Notes: a model not told the origin generated them from the sequence alone. A DNA stretch of 64,000 bases from Arcicella sp034519515 (GCA_034519515.1 JAXHOK010000006.1:124001-188000), one strand, 5' to 3'; shown: positions 40,801-49,489, counted from the stretch's first letter. A program made the numbers and translations.

Positions 40801-42718
40801 GAGTTGTTATAGTCGGGTTCGTACAATTTCCTACCGCAAATTTGCTAAAAGTCATAAAACCCGTAGCTGTAAAGTTTGTACCAGCAACTGTTGCTGTTGT
40901 TTTCGTATTTGTCGAGCCATCACCTTTTACAATAATTGGTGTTGCCGCCGTGAAGGGGTCACCATCTAAGGTTAATGAATAGGTACGAGATGTACTCCCT
41001 GATTCTGAAATATCCCAATGTCTTCCTGACTGTACACTTACGCCCGTTGGCAATGTTCCGCCAATCGTGCTTTCCATTTGCTCGGCAGTTACGGTGCTTG
41101 TTCCTCCTGATAAAGCAGTATAATCCAAACTAATAGCTCTATAATTTCCTCCTTTACCAATCGGGAAAGTTTTAGAACCAGTTGCCGAATATTCCCTTTT
41201 CAAAGGACCGCTTACATAACTTGAAGATGAAGCACCTGAAATTAAACCTGCACTGGCAATTGTAGGAGCAGCTGATGGTGAAGTGGTTAATAAACCCGAA
41301 GTTAAAGCAAGTGCTCCATTGACGGTTGCGTTAGAAGTAAGCGTAACGCCTGCCGAGTTATTAATAGTTAAATTATTTACCGAAGCAGGTAAGCCATTTC
41401 CCGTTACCTGTGTTGCCGCCCCCGAATAAATATAATTCGCTCCAGTATTATAAGTTCTCGAACCTGCTACTTGAATATTACCAGTCGCACCACTACTCGT
41501 AATTCCATCAGCCGATTTAATATTTAATGTTGCACCGCTATTTAATACAAAAGCACCAGCTCCAGTAATAGTAGTACCTGCAGCTGCCATTGTTAAAGTT
41601 TTATTGGTATTGACTTCAAAATTGATAGTATTTGAAACTGTCCCACCCGATGTATAGGTTGTTGTTCCGTCAAAATTTATTTTACCAGAACCTGCACCTG
41701 TTTGAGTTATAGTTCCGCCAGTATGAGTGAAATAACCCTTTACATTTAAGGTACCAATACCAGTTCCATTAGAAAGTGTTAAAGTACCACCCGTCAAACT
41801 AAATTTTCCGTTTACTGTAAAGGTTCTCGCTACCGACGTGGCTAATCTTAATGTTCCTCCTGTCTGCTCATAGTCACCTCCAATGATTAATCCAGGAGAA
41901 TCCCCATTGTTCATTCCAATTCCATTAGAACCAGTATTGATTATTTTAAAATTACCGTCAATGGCAGTTGTTGCTGTTCCAAAATTTACCGTTGCTGTCT
42001 GTGAAGTGCAATTCCATTCTACATTTCCAAATGATTGGTTACTCCCAGTTATATTTGATGTGGTTACACCTGTAATTTTCAATAATGAATTATCATCCCA
42101 ATCAGCGACTGGAATATCCACACCATTAACTCCATGCTCATAAATACCTGTACTTCCAAAAATTAAAGTTGATGTAGTCGAAGTCCCGATTGTTGTTGAA
42201 CTCCCTGTTCTAATTAAGCTACCATTCACCGTTGTAACACTGTTAACTGGATTATAGGTGGTTGAATTACCCATCGTCATTGTCCCAGCAATATTCATAG
42301 TTCTTCCCGAACCCAAATACTCTACGGTTAATACTCCGCCCGTTCCCAAAAGAGTAAGTGAACTACCTGAACCTATCGTACTTCCTGAACCATCAATAGT
42401 TAATGCTCTGGCAGCACCAGAGCTACTTAATAGCACATCAGAATCATTGGTAACCTGTAAAGACTTACACGTAGCTGCTGATGAAATTGATATGTTTGCA
42501 TCAAAATCAATAATGGCATCATCAGCATTAGTAGGCACTCCTGATGGATTCCAGTTTCCTGCGGTATTCCAGTTGCCGTCCACTGCTCCAGTCCATGTTT
42601 TTGTCTGTGCAAACCCAACCTGCCCCAAAAGCAGTACAAACATAAAAAGGCTAAAACAGAAATTCTTCTGTGAAGCCTTTGAAAAATTAAATTGACGAGT
42701 GGTAAAAAATGTTTTCAT
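22813..42718 (-). CDS. giant repeat adhesin (SprB/YDG/Ig-like), frame broken in this sequence
   Basis: One gene of about 19.9 kb (about 6,630 codons), visible as open pieces 38855-42718, 27460-38907, 25805-27646, 24727-25842, 24278-24916 and 22813-24270. From the N-terminus: signal peptide (cleavage after GFAQ, about residue 38), a WxxxxNWxxxGVPT-type module, a beta-helix-like region, an Ig-like domain, 15 YDG repeats (86 aa), MBG-like and SprB-like single domains, 15 near-identical SprB repeats (80 aa), varied Ig/SprB domains, 27 Ig-like repeats (76 aa), and a C-terminal GDWEDPTTWDSGSVPT module. SprB-type repeats are known from gliding adhesins exported by the type IX system; surface location is inferred. 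I see no canonical type A sorting domain. Frame breaks sit mainly where two repeat subtypes are mixed, so they may be assembly errors. Confidence 0.85.
23520..29740 (-). repeat. 27 tandem copies of a 228-bp Ig-like repeat
   Basis: Each unit encodes 76 residues built on GTNANGCSASATVEITEDK, TPTTAILTCLTPSTTITAS and YAWSSPAGFTATT. The CGTTGTACTTGGCGTT word recurs every 228 bases from about 23670 to 29598. Two subtypes alternate at one site: SSPAG (most copies) and SGTGG (about four copies). Other binary sites are DKA/DKT and DIL/DIS. Breaks at about 24311, 24774, 25790-25920 and 27528 disturb the period by 1-2 bases. Confidence 0.93.
31793..35392 (-). repeat. 15 near-identical tandem copies of a 240-bp SprB repeat
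   Basis: The 240-base unit (80 aa: TNVDCNGNSTGSVTVTATSG, KIGTAAYGTTNIFGTLAAG, TIMVKDANGCETTVPVTI) repeats exactly 15 times. Lines 240 bases apart are identical; the only difference I found is a C-to-T change near 35317 in the N-terminal-most copy. SprB repeats are known from the Flavobacterium gliding adhesin. Confidence 0.95.
36660..40525 (-). repeat. 15 tandem copies of a 258-bp YDG repeat
   Basis: Each unit encodes 86 residues: VTAVASTKTYDGTTASAG, VDVAPIQTYDNKTQG, LTPSGLTIKNGATDVTGNYD. CGTTTTGCCTG recurs every 258 bases from about 36763 to 40377. Copies differ at few sites: SGD or GTD, TGK or AGK, and V or M before PTVGAL. One copy (about 38887) carries an extra C exactly at the SGD/GTD site and breaks the frame. 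The unit is stop-free on the plus strand too. Confidence 0.93.
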
Positions 42719-42774
42719 ACAAGTGTTGTATTAAAAGGTAAAATATATTCAGGAAAAAAAATACTGGGGGAATA

Positions 42775-43110
42775 CTAAGCCGATGCCTGCCTGCACTGCG
42801 AAGGAGAAACGCCGTAAATTTTTGAAAATGAACGGCTGAAATAGTTGGCATCTGAATACCCAACTTTACTGGCAATTTCATAGATGGGATAATTGGTCTG
42901 AACCAGTAAATCCTTTGCCTTTTCGAGCCGAATTTGCTTGATATAATCAGAAATGGAAAGCCCCAATTCTTCCGATAACTTTCGGTGAATGTGTGAGCGG
43001 CTCATTCTGAGTGCCACACAGAATTTTACACATCCGAAGGTTTCGTCGTTATAATTTTCTTCGATAATAGCTCGGGCAACAGTTAAAAAATTGGTATAAA
43101 TTGGCTTCAT
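42775..43110 (-). CDS. AraC-type DNA-binding protein, 111 aa (HTH domain only)
   Basis: The protein is essentially one AraC/XylS HTH_18 domain: MSRSHIHRKLSEELGLSISDYI (first HTH, about 36-57) and IYEIASKVGYSDANYFSRSFSK (second HTH, about 76-97), ending at SPSQCRQ. No ligand-binding or receiver domain precedes it, unlike most AraC regulators. It resembles the DNA-binding end of Bacteroidota hybrid two-component proteins. It lies 56 bases upstream of the giant adhesin on the same strand, so it may regulate that gene; this is inferred from position. Confidence 0.88.
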   Translation of the reverse strand: MKPIYTNFLTVARAIIEENYNDETFGCVKFCVALRMSRSHIHRKLSEELGLSISDYIKQIRLEKAKDLLVQTNYPIYEIASKVGYSDANYFSRSFSKIYGVSPSQCRQASA

Positions 43111-43736
43111 AATAATAATATGCGTTCTTACTATTAATTTTTGCGAGTATTTATCTGTAAATCAGATACTTGTTATCAAATTGTGTAATAATGTTTTCGT
43201 GTTGGGATATGAATACAATAGACCCGTCAAAATCGCATGGGCAATTTTTGAAAGCCTAAATATTAAGAATTAATAAGGAGATTAGCTTCGAGTTAGTTGA
43301 TGGTTGTGTTAACCAAAATTATGATCGAACCTATATTTTGTTTGATAAGTATTTGGTCAAATTAGTGATTGGCAAATACTGTTAGTGGTTGTTTTGATTT
43401 GTTTAATTTAGTCTGGAGTAAATAGTTTTACTCACTCCATTTTTGGGTTTTCCGTATAATAAATTATAGCGAGTGCAAATATTGAATAAACATTAGATAA
43501 TCCGTCTTCACTAATGCTGTATTTATTATACGGTATGTTTGGAGGGGGTTGAAATGAGTAGGGTTAAATTACCTTTTGTTAATTTTGAAGAAATTTGAAG
43601 AGATTTATTTCTTGGGAAAGAGTTTTTTTAGTTATAGAAGTAAAAAATTTACTGACAATAAATTGTACAAATCAAATTAATATTTGCAATATTTTTTAGA
43701 AAAAATAATTTATTTAACAAAAATTGCACCACGTTA
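43111..43736. other. 626-base A/T-rich intergenic region with inverted repeats
   Basis: No gene seen. A perfect 13-base inverted repeat (CCGTATAATAAAT at 43452-43464; ATTTATTATACGG at 43521-43533) encloses 56 bases. A smaller stem GAGTAAA-TAGT-TTTACTC lies close to 43413-43431. The region feeds the AraC-type gene and adhesin (minus strand), so these may be regulatory, but neither looks like a terminator. Confidence 0.5.
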
Positions 43737-46160
43737 TCAAAACGCCACATTCCAAACCAGACGATATGTCCAATTATCACCAGAATTGGGTAATTCGTTT
43801 GCTCCCCAACGTCTGAATGCTCCAACGCCCGCCCCGAGGTAAAATAATTTGGCAAAACGCTTGCGGATAAGGTTATCCACCATTAGCCCCGTTTCTAAAT
43901 ATCCTTTTTCAAGTCCCTTAAAGTCTATACCTTCGTGGGCTTCACGATTACTAAAACTGCCCACAGCAACTCCTTGAAATATAGCTACTTCTGGACGAAA
44001 CCATTTGGTTTTGGGTTTTGCCAAGAGGCTACCGAAATTGTGAGTAATAAATAGATTGGCGTATTGGTCGGAGGTAAATTCATATAGCCCCATCGTTTGA
44101 AAATGGTTAGCTACCCAAATAATATTGTTGGCATCTCTACTGCCTCTGCCGTTGTATAGGTACGGATAAGGCACACTACCCCAGATTTTTCCAGCCGATA
44201 AATTGATGAAAGTTTCGCCAAAATTTAGGGTCTTGAAACTGTATTCCAGTTTGGTATTGACTTTGGTGTAGGGTAATTTTCCTTCGGGAAAATATAAAAT
44301 TCCTTGGGCTACGTGCAATGAAAACGTGGGCGAAGGTGGCGTAGTAATAATTGCCCCACGACCAATCTGTGAAAACTGTTCACCAAAGGCATACCGAAAA
44401 CCGATGCCAATTTCTGTGTTGTGAAAGTCTCGCATGAGCGGATTCATGGGGTCACGCATGGGGTTGTGGTAGGTGTATGCGTAGGTAGGTTTGCGGATTT
44501 CGTCAATCAGCGAAATTGAAAAAGTGGCGTATCGCAAAGCCCTAAAATTGAGTTCTGCCTTCCATTGGCTCAAACTGTCGGCTTTCGCAATCTGAAAAGT
44601 ACGAATCAGTTCATACGGGATTTGGGGAAAATTCCAGATAAAAAACTGGACATTGGCAGGTTCAGAAATATCACTTCTGTATGCTACACTAAGCCGCATT
44701 CGATGTTTTTCACTCAAATTAAACCGTACTCGTCCTTCGTATTTAAAGGCTTGGTCTCCAAAACCATAGCCCGCCTTGGCATCAAAGCGAATAAATTTCG
44801 AGAAATTATCGTTCGTCAAAACATTCAGCGTTGGGCGGATTCCTTCGTAAACGTTGGCATCAAAAAGGTTTTGAATGGATAAATCCAGTTTTTTACCCAA
44901 AGGAATTGCTCCTGACAAAAGCCACTCCGACCCACTGATGACGGCGGTTTGCTTTAATTTTTGCCCCAAAGGCATCGTGGCGTGATAACGATAAGTATTT
45001 TTCTCCCGCAGGGAAAGTGAATCTGCCCGATGACTTTGCCAAAAGGCTTCATCCTGAAAAATGGCATCGGCTTTGAATTCGAGCGAGTTTTCATCAAAAT
45101 CAGTCACAGGAATTGGCACGTCAATTTCAATATTTTTTAGTGAACTCCGAATATTGAACCGCAAACTCTGCCCTCCGATTTTAAATTCCGACAAAAGCCA
45201 TTCAGCCGAAAGTTCGGTTGGAAACCATGATTTTTGATTTACTTTTTCATAAACCTGTTCTAACTTAAAATGTAACAAATTTGCTTCTGCGGGTTCTGCA
45301 CGCACATATTGTAAGGCATAGTCGCCCGAGTGGATATGAAGTGTCCCTTTCAAACCCACGAAATTACTTTTGCGTTTGGGTTCAAAATCAATCACAAAAG
45401 TGCTGTCGCCAGGTTCGGTGATGAGGGTGTCAATCAAATTAAAATCATATCTTCCAGTCGTTCCTGTCGAAAGTGGATTGACATAAATGAGTTGCTCTTG
45501 AAGCTGTCTGCCTTGAAACTGGATAAAATCACGATAAAACCCGAATTGTTGCAGCAAGGGCGTTAGGCTGGAAAATAACGTACTTTTTGTACCTGATGTG
45601 CGTGAACCCGTAATGATTTCTTTGGTAAGATTGGGGCGAATAAATTTATGAATAGCATAACTTTCATTGACGAATAAATCATTATTTTTAAGCCTTTTTC
45701 CCAATTTTGTATTCACATTGAGCGAGTCAATATTTGCCGAAACTATACTTTTATGATAAACTTCATACCGAAAAGAAGGCTGTTGTTCGGGATCGTTCAA
45801 AGGTTTGTTTCGTACGGCAGACTCAACAATTCGATTAGCTGGATTTATGGAAAAAACCACCACTTCGTTCAAACTATTATCTTTTTCTTCCAAATAAACT
45901 TCTTTTGTATTTCGAGCTTTCAAAACCTTTGGAAAATACCCTATTGAACTGAAAATCAGTTCAACATCTTTATTTTGAACAACTATTTCAAAAGTGCCGT
46001 CTTCTTTCGTTAATGTTCCCTTATTAGTATTTTTTATCGAAACCGAAGCAAATGGCAGAGGCTCACTTGTACGAGAATCCAGCACCCTACCTGTAATTAT
46101 TTGAGCCTGAATACAAGCAGAAAAACTGATAAGATAAATGAAAAGTAATGCTTGTTTCAT
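43737..46160 (-). CDS. DUF5686 outer-membrane protein with carboxypeptidase-regulatory-like domain
   Basis: 807 aa. Signal peptide (1-19, ending IQAQ), then a carboxypeptidase-regulatory-like beta-sandwich (about 20-100: ITGRVLDSRTSEPLPFASVSI, GTLTKEDGTFEI, IFSSIGYFPK) and the long DUF5686 region, beta-rich with a C-terminal barrel-like part ending in an aromatic residue (WNVAF). DUF5686 proteins are abundant in Bacteroidota and thought to sit in the outer membrane; their role is unknown. Divergent from atpD across a 517-base spacer. A promoter for it is not obvious. Confidence 0.88.
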   Translation of the reverse strand: MKQALLFIYLISFSACIQAQIITGRVLDSRTSEPLPFASVSIKNTNKGTLTKEDGTFEIVVQNKDVELIFSSIGYFPKVLKARNTKEVYLEEKDNSLNEVVVFSINPANRIVESAVRNKPLNDPEQQPSFRYEVYHKSIVSANIDSLNVNTKLGKRLKNNDLFVNESYAIHKFIRPNLTKEIITGSRTSGTKSTLFSSLTPLLQQFGFYRDFIQFQGRQLQEQLIYVNPLSTGTTGRYDFNLIDTLITEPGDSTFVIDFEPKRKSNFVGLKGTLHIHSGDYALQYVRAEPAEANLLHFKLEQVYEKVNQKSWFPTELSAEWLLSEFKIGGQSLRFNIRSSLKNIEIDVPIPVTDFDENSLEFKADAIFQDEAFWQSHRADSLSLREKNTYRYHATMPLGQKLKQTAVISGSEWLLSGAIPLGKKLDLSIQNLFDANVYEGIRPTLNVLTNDNFSKFIRFDAKAGYGFGDQAFKYEGRVRFNLSEKHRMRLSVAYRSDISEPANVQFFIWNFPQIPYELIRTFQIAKADSLSQWKAELNFRALRYATFSISLIDEIRKPTYAYTYHNPMRDPMNPLMRDFHNTEIGIGFRYAFGEQFSQIGRGAIITTPPSPTFSLHVAQGILYFPEGKLPYTKVNTKLEYSFKTLNFGETFINLSAGKIWGSVPYPYLYNGRGSRDANNIIWVANHFQTMGLYEFTSDQYANLFITHNFGSLLAKPKTKWFRPEVAIFQGVAVGSFSNREAHEGIDFKGLEKGYLETGLMVDNLIRKRFAKLFYLGAGVGAFRRWGANELPNSGDNWTYRLVWNVAF

Positions 46161-46435
46161 GGTGTTTTGGGAAGTCTAAAAATTTTGCTTCGCAAAATAC
46201 AGAAAGGAGTTTCAAAGGTTTGTCGGATAGCTGACCAAAATGGAGATTTGTGAGGATTTATGGGAATTAGAAGTTGAATTTTTGGGTAGGAACAAAATGC
46301 AGATTTAGGATAGGATACCGTCTAATTCATAATTTCTTATCCTAACTGTCCTTCCCTGTTCGGTCCCAATTCTTGAACCAATCCAATAAAACCACACTTT
46401 TTCTTCAAAATATATGGTAAAAATCCAAAAACGGC

Positions 46436-46468
46436 TTTGTTAATCTGAGATTTACCAAGTAATTTTGC
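46436..46468 (+). promoter_or_regulatory. candidate Bacteroidota promoter for atpDC
   Basis: TTTG (46436-46439) and TAATTTTG (46461-46468) fit the -33/-7 pair TTTG and TAnnTTTG with a 21-base spacer. Transcription would start near 46475, placing the fold-back at 46491-46632 inside the atpD leader. No gene was found in the rest of 46161-46677. Confidence 0.6.
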
Positions 46469-46490
46469 ACCTTGAAAAGTTAGGGTAAAT

Positions 46491-46632
46491 AGCAATGAGT
46501 AGTAAGCAATAAGTAATGAGTAAAAAATAACAAAATATTATTCTGTTTTTGTTTAATTTACTTATAATATTCAGAATTTTATTTTGAATTACTACTTAAT
46601 ACTTACGTATTCACTACTTAATACTCCATTCA
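46491..46632. repeat. degenerate-word fold-back in the atpD leader
   Basis: The left arm (46491-46532) repeats GAGTAGTAAGCAATAAGTAA-like words. The right arm (46589-46632) carries reverse-complement words (TACTTAATACTTACGTATTC). The two arms would form a long imperfect hairpin ending 45 bases before the atpD ATG. Confidence 0.75.
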
Positions 46633-46677
46633 AAAGGATTAATTGCAAAAATAAGAAAAACAAAATCACAATAAAAA

Positions 46678-48195
46678 ATGGCAAATGCAGTCAATAAAGG
46701 GAAAGTTACGCAAGTAATCGGACCGGTTGTGGATGTGAGCTTCGAGGGTGCAGACTCTCATCTCCCCGCAATTTTGAATGCCTTGGAGGTTATCAAAGCC
46801 AACGGCACCAAAGTTATTCTTGAAGTACAACAGCACTTGGGCGAAGACCGAGTTCGTACCATTGCGATGGAAGGAACAGAAGGACTTCAAAGAGGTAAGG
46901 AAGTAATTGATTTGGGACAACCCATGTCGATGCCTTCTGGTGAATCAATCAAAGGTCGTCTTTTCAATGTAATTGGAGAAGCCATTGACGGAATCCCACA
47001 ACCAAAGTCTGACAAAGGTTTACCAATCCACCGTCTTGCTCCAAAGTATGACGAATTGGCTACTTCAACGGAGGTGCTTTTCACAGGTATCAAAGTAATT
47101 GATTTGCTTGCTCCTTATGTAAAGGGTGGTAAAATTGGTTTGTTCGGTGGTGCGGGTGTAGGTAAAACTGTATTGATTATGGAACTTATCAACAACATTG
47201 CCAAGGCTTATGAAGGTCTTTCGGTGTTTGCTGGTGTGGGTGAGCGTACTCGTGAGGGTAATGATTTGTTGCGTGAAATGATTGAATCAAACGTAATTCG
47301 TTACGGGGAAGATTTCAAACACTCTATGGAAGATGGTGGTTGGGATTTATCGAAAGTTGATGAGGAGGCTTTGAAAAGTTCACAAGCAACTTTGGTGTTC
47401 GGTCAAATGAACGAGCCTCCTGGAGCAAGAGCAAGAGTAGCCCTTTCTGGATTAACGGTTGCTGAATATTTCCGTGATGCCGAAGGCGAAGACCAAGGAC
47501 GTGATATTCTTTTCTTTATTGATAATATCTTCCGTTTTACACAAGCGGGTTCTGAGGTATCAGCCCTTTTGGGACGTATGCCGTCAGCCGTAGGTTATCA
47601 GCCAACCTTGGCAACCGAAATGGGAGCGATGCAAGAGCGTATTACTTCAACAAAAAGAGGTTCAATTACATCGGTACAAGCAGTTTATGTACCTGCCGAT
47701 GACTTGACTGACCCTGCTCCTGCAACGACATTTACTCACTTGGATGCTACAACGGTACTTTCTCGTAAGATTGCCGAATTAGGAATCTATCCAGCCGTTG
47801 ACCCATTGGATTCATCTTCACGTATTCTTTCTGCCGCTATTTTGGGGGATACTCATTATAACACCGCACAAAGAGTAAAGGAGATTCTTCAACGTTATAA
47901 AGAATTACAAGATATTATTGCCATTTTGGGTCTTGACGAACTTTCGGAAGAAGATAAATTGGCGGTATCACGTGCCAGACGTGTTCAGCGTTTCTTGTCG
48001 CAGCCTTTCTTCGTAGCAGAGCAGTTTACAGGTTTGAAAGGGGTTTTGGTTGATATTAACGATACCATCAAAGGTTTCAATGCCATCATCGACGGGGCGT
48101 ATGACCACCTTCCAGAAGCAGCTTTCAACTTAGTAGGAAGCATCGAAGATGCAGTGGCAAAAGGAGAAAAATTAATGGCAGAAGCAGCGAAATAA
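46678..48195 (+). CDS. atpD: F1F0 ATP synthase subunit beta
   Basis: Catalytic F1 subunit that makes ATP at the cytoplasmic face of the membrane. 505 aa. Walker A GGAGVGKT (157-164), the catalytic glutamate region VGERTREGNDL, Walker B ILFFIDNIFRF, and the signature ALLGRMPSAVGYQPTLA are all present. Followed by atpC; the other subunit genes are absent nearby, which is normal in Bacteroidota where atpDC are split from atpBEFHAG. A fold-back lies in its leader and another in the gap to atpC. Confidence 0.98.
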   Translation: MANAVNKGKVTQVIGPVVDVSFEGADSHLPAILNALEVIKANGTKVILEVQQHLGEDRVRTIAMEGTEGLQRGKEVIDLGQPMSMPSGESIKGRLFNVIGEAIDGIPQPKSDKGLPIHRLAPKYDELATSTEVLFTGIKVIDLLAPYVKGGKIGLFGGAGVGKTVLIMELINNIAKAYEGLSVFAGVGERTREGNDLLREMIESNVIRYGEDFKHSMEDGGWDLSKVDEEALKSSQATLVFGQMNEPPGARARVALSGLTVAEYFRDAEGEDQGRDILFFIDNIFRFTQAGSEVSALLGRMPSAVGYQPTLATEMGAMQERITSTKRGSITSVQAVYVPADDLTDPAPATTFTHLDATTVLSRKIAELGIYPAVDPLDSSSRILSAAILGDTHYNTAQRVKEILQRYKELQDIIAILGLDELSEEDKLAVSRARRVQRFLSQPFFVAEQFTGLKGVLVDINDTIKGFNAIIDGAYDHLPEAAFNLVGSIEDAVAKGEKLMAEAAK

Positions 48196-48312
48196 TTTGA
48201 AAATTTGAAAATGTGTTAATTTGAGAGTTATAAATTAATACATTTTCTTAATTTTAATTATTTGTATTTGAAATTCATTTTCAAATTTTCAAATCACCAA
48301 ATTTTCAAGTTA
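48196..48312. repeat. degenerate-word fold-back between atpD and atpC
   Basis: ATTTGAAAATTTGAAAATG (about 48197-48215) recurs as its exact reverse complement near 48279-48297, with further word matches outward and inward. It fills the 122-base gap between two co-transcribed genes. Confidence 0.8.
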
Positions 48313-48317
48313 AGATT

Positions 48318-48548
48318 ATGCAATTAGAAATCATCACTCCCGATAAAAAAGTGTTCTCTGGCGAAGTAAGCGTAGTTACTTTACCAGGTACAGACGGTTC
48401 TTTTCAAATCTTGAAAGACCACGCACCCATCGTTTCGACCTTGGGTAAAGGCACTTTAGCGGCTGACAAACAAGAATTCACCATTGATGGTGGCGTTGTG
48501 GAAGTATTAAACAACAAAGTTTTAGTTTTGGCAGAAGCAGTTCTGTAA
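48318..48548 (+). CDS. atpC: F1F0 ATP synthase subunit epsilon (short form)
   Basis: Central-stalk subunit that couples proton flow to F1 and can inhibit ATP hydrolysis. 76 aa covering only the N-terminal beta-sandwich (MQLEIITPDKKVFSGEV, LPGTDGSFQILKDHAPIV, ending VLVLAEAVL). The C-terminal two-helix inhibitory domain of the E. coli subunit is missing, as in other Bacteroidota. Co-transcribed with atpD; a terminator follows at 48576-48613. Confidence 0.96.
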   Translation: MQLEIITPDKKVFSGEVSVVTLPGTDGSFQILKDHAPIVSTLGKGTLAADKQEFTIDGGVVEVLNNKVLVLAEAVL

Positions 48549-48549
48549 T

Positions 48550-48568
48550 ACGGACAGCCTTGTCCGTA
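48550..48568. repeat. ACGGACA stem, second dispersed copy
   Basis: ACGGACA-GCCT-TGTCCGT directly after the atpC stop is the same small stem found twice in the fold-back at 478-548. Confidence 0.8.
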
Positions 48569-48575
48569 ATCTTGA

Positions 48576-48613
48576 AAACCACAAACTCCTCGGAATTTGT
48601 GGTTTTTTTGTTT
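48576..48613 (+). terminator. intrinsic terminator of atpDC
   Basis: AAACCACAAA (48576-48585) pairs with TTTGTGGTTT (48596-48605) and is followed by TTTTGTTTT. Confidence 0.92.
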
Positions 48614-48642
48614 TCCATGATATAAAAAGTTATTTTTGTTTT

Positions 48643-49017
48643 ATGCAAACGATAAACATCAACATAACCATTAATCATGTTTATGAAAAATATAAGCCGC
48701 CAAAGTCGGTGGTTAATGATAATTTAGCTTATATTTTTTCAAATGTTAAATTTGAAGAATCATTGCCTTATCTTGACCACTGCTGTGATATTGATTATCT
48801 CGGACACGTAGGAGACAAAGCATTTGGAATACAAATTACAGGTAAGAATTACTCCCCCTCAGAACGTATGAAAGCAGGTTTCCAAGCCTTCACAGATGAT
48901 TTTCACGGAAAGGTCTTCATCGTTTTTAGTAATGATGGGGAGATTGAAAACAAGGAAATTATTGAAGAAATTAGCCAAGAAATAATTAGATTATCAACGT
49001 TTGCTGTCACAAAATAA
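48643..49017 (+). CDS. MjaI-like restriction endonuclease fragment, probably inactive
   Basis: 124 aa. From memory, the segment KYKPPKSVVNDNLAYIF to YLDHCCDIDYLG (residues 16-54), then AFGIQI and ARM/ERM-KAGF, resembles the C-terminal part of MjaI-family endonucleases (CTAG cutters). Intact members read GIQIKPVTA with a catalytic Lys after QI; here GIQITGKNYSP follows, so that Lys and about ten residues appear deleted. The N-terminal half and a partner methyltransferase are absent. It is most likely a relic, although the frame is open. ATG 48643 follows the atpDC terminator. Confidence 0.5.
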   Translation: MQTININITINHVYEKYKPPKSVVNDNLAYIFSNVKFEESLPYLDHCCDIDYLGHVGDKAFGIQITGKNYSPSERMKAGFQAFTDDFHGKVFIVFSNDGEIENKEIIEEISQEIIRLSTFAVTK

Positions 49018-49027
49018 CCTTATCTCC

Positions 49028-49489
49028 ATGACCATTCTAAATATCTTTGAACCACAAACGACTGATAAATTACTCCATCGCATCAGCGAATTATCTCCCA
49101 ATACTTTTCCGCTTTGGGGAAAAATGGATGTTGCTCAAATGTTGGCTCATTGTTGTGTTGCGTATGAACAAGCATTTGATGAAAACCCCAAAAGACCTAA
49201 TACTTTTGTGAGGTTCATGCTCAGGACGATGTTGAAAGATAGATTGACTAATTCCACTACTCCCTACAAGAAAAACTCGGGTACTGCTCCCGCATTTTTG
49301 ATTACGGATACCCGTGATTTTGAAACTGAAAAAGCTCGTTTGATTGCGTATATCCAAATGGTTGAGAAATTAGGAGCTAAACATTTTGAAAACAAAGAGT
49401 CCGTTTCATTAGGCAAAATGAATTCTTTTGAATGGAACAATCTATTTTATAAGCATCTTGACCATCATCTTTCACAATTTGGAGTGTAG
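49028..49489 (+). CDS. DUF1569 (DinB-like) protein, 153 aa
   Basis: DUF1569 proteins belong to the DinB four-helix superfamily, often metal-binding. Seen here: WGKMDVAQMLAHC (about 31-43) with the first His, and the C-terminal signature FYKHLDHHLSQFG, with three His that could bind metal. Cytoplasmic; reaction unknown. I chose ATG 49028 because the longer frame begins with TTG at 49001 and overlaps the preceding gene. No operon partner is evident. Confidence 0.8.
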   Translation: MTILNIFEPQTTDKLLHRISELSPNTFPLWGKMDVAQMLAHCCVAYEQAFDENPKRPNTFVRFMLRTMLKDRLTNSTTPYKKNSGTAPAFLITDTRDFETEKARLIAYIQMVEKLGAKHFENKESVSLGKMNSFEWNNLFYKHLDHHLSQFGV

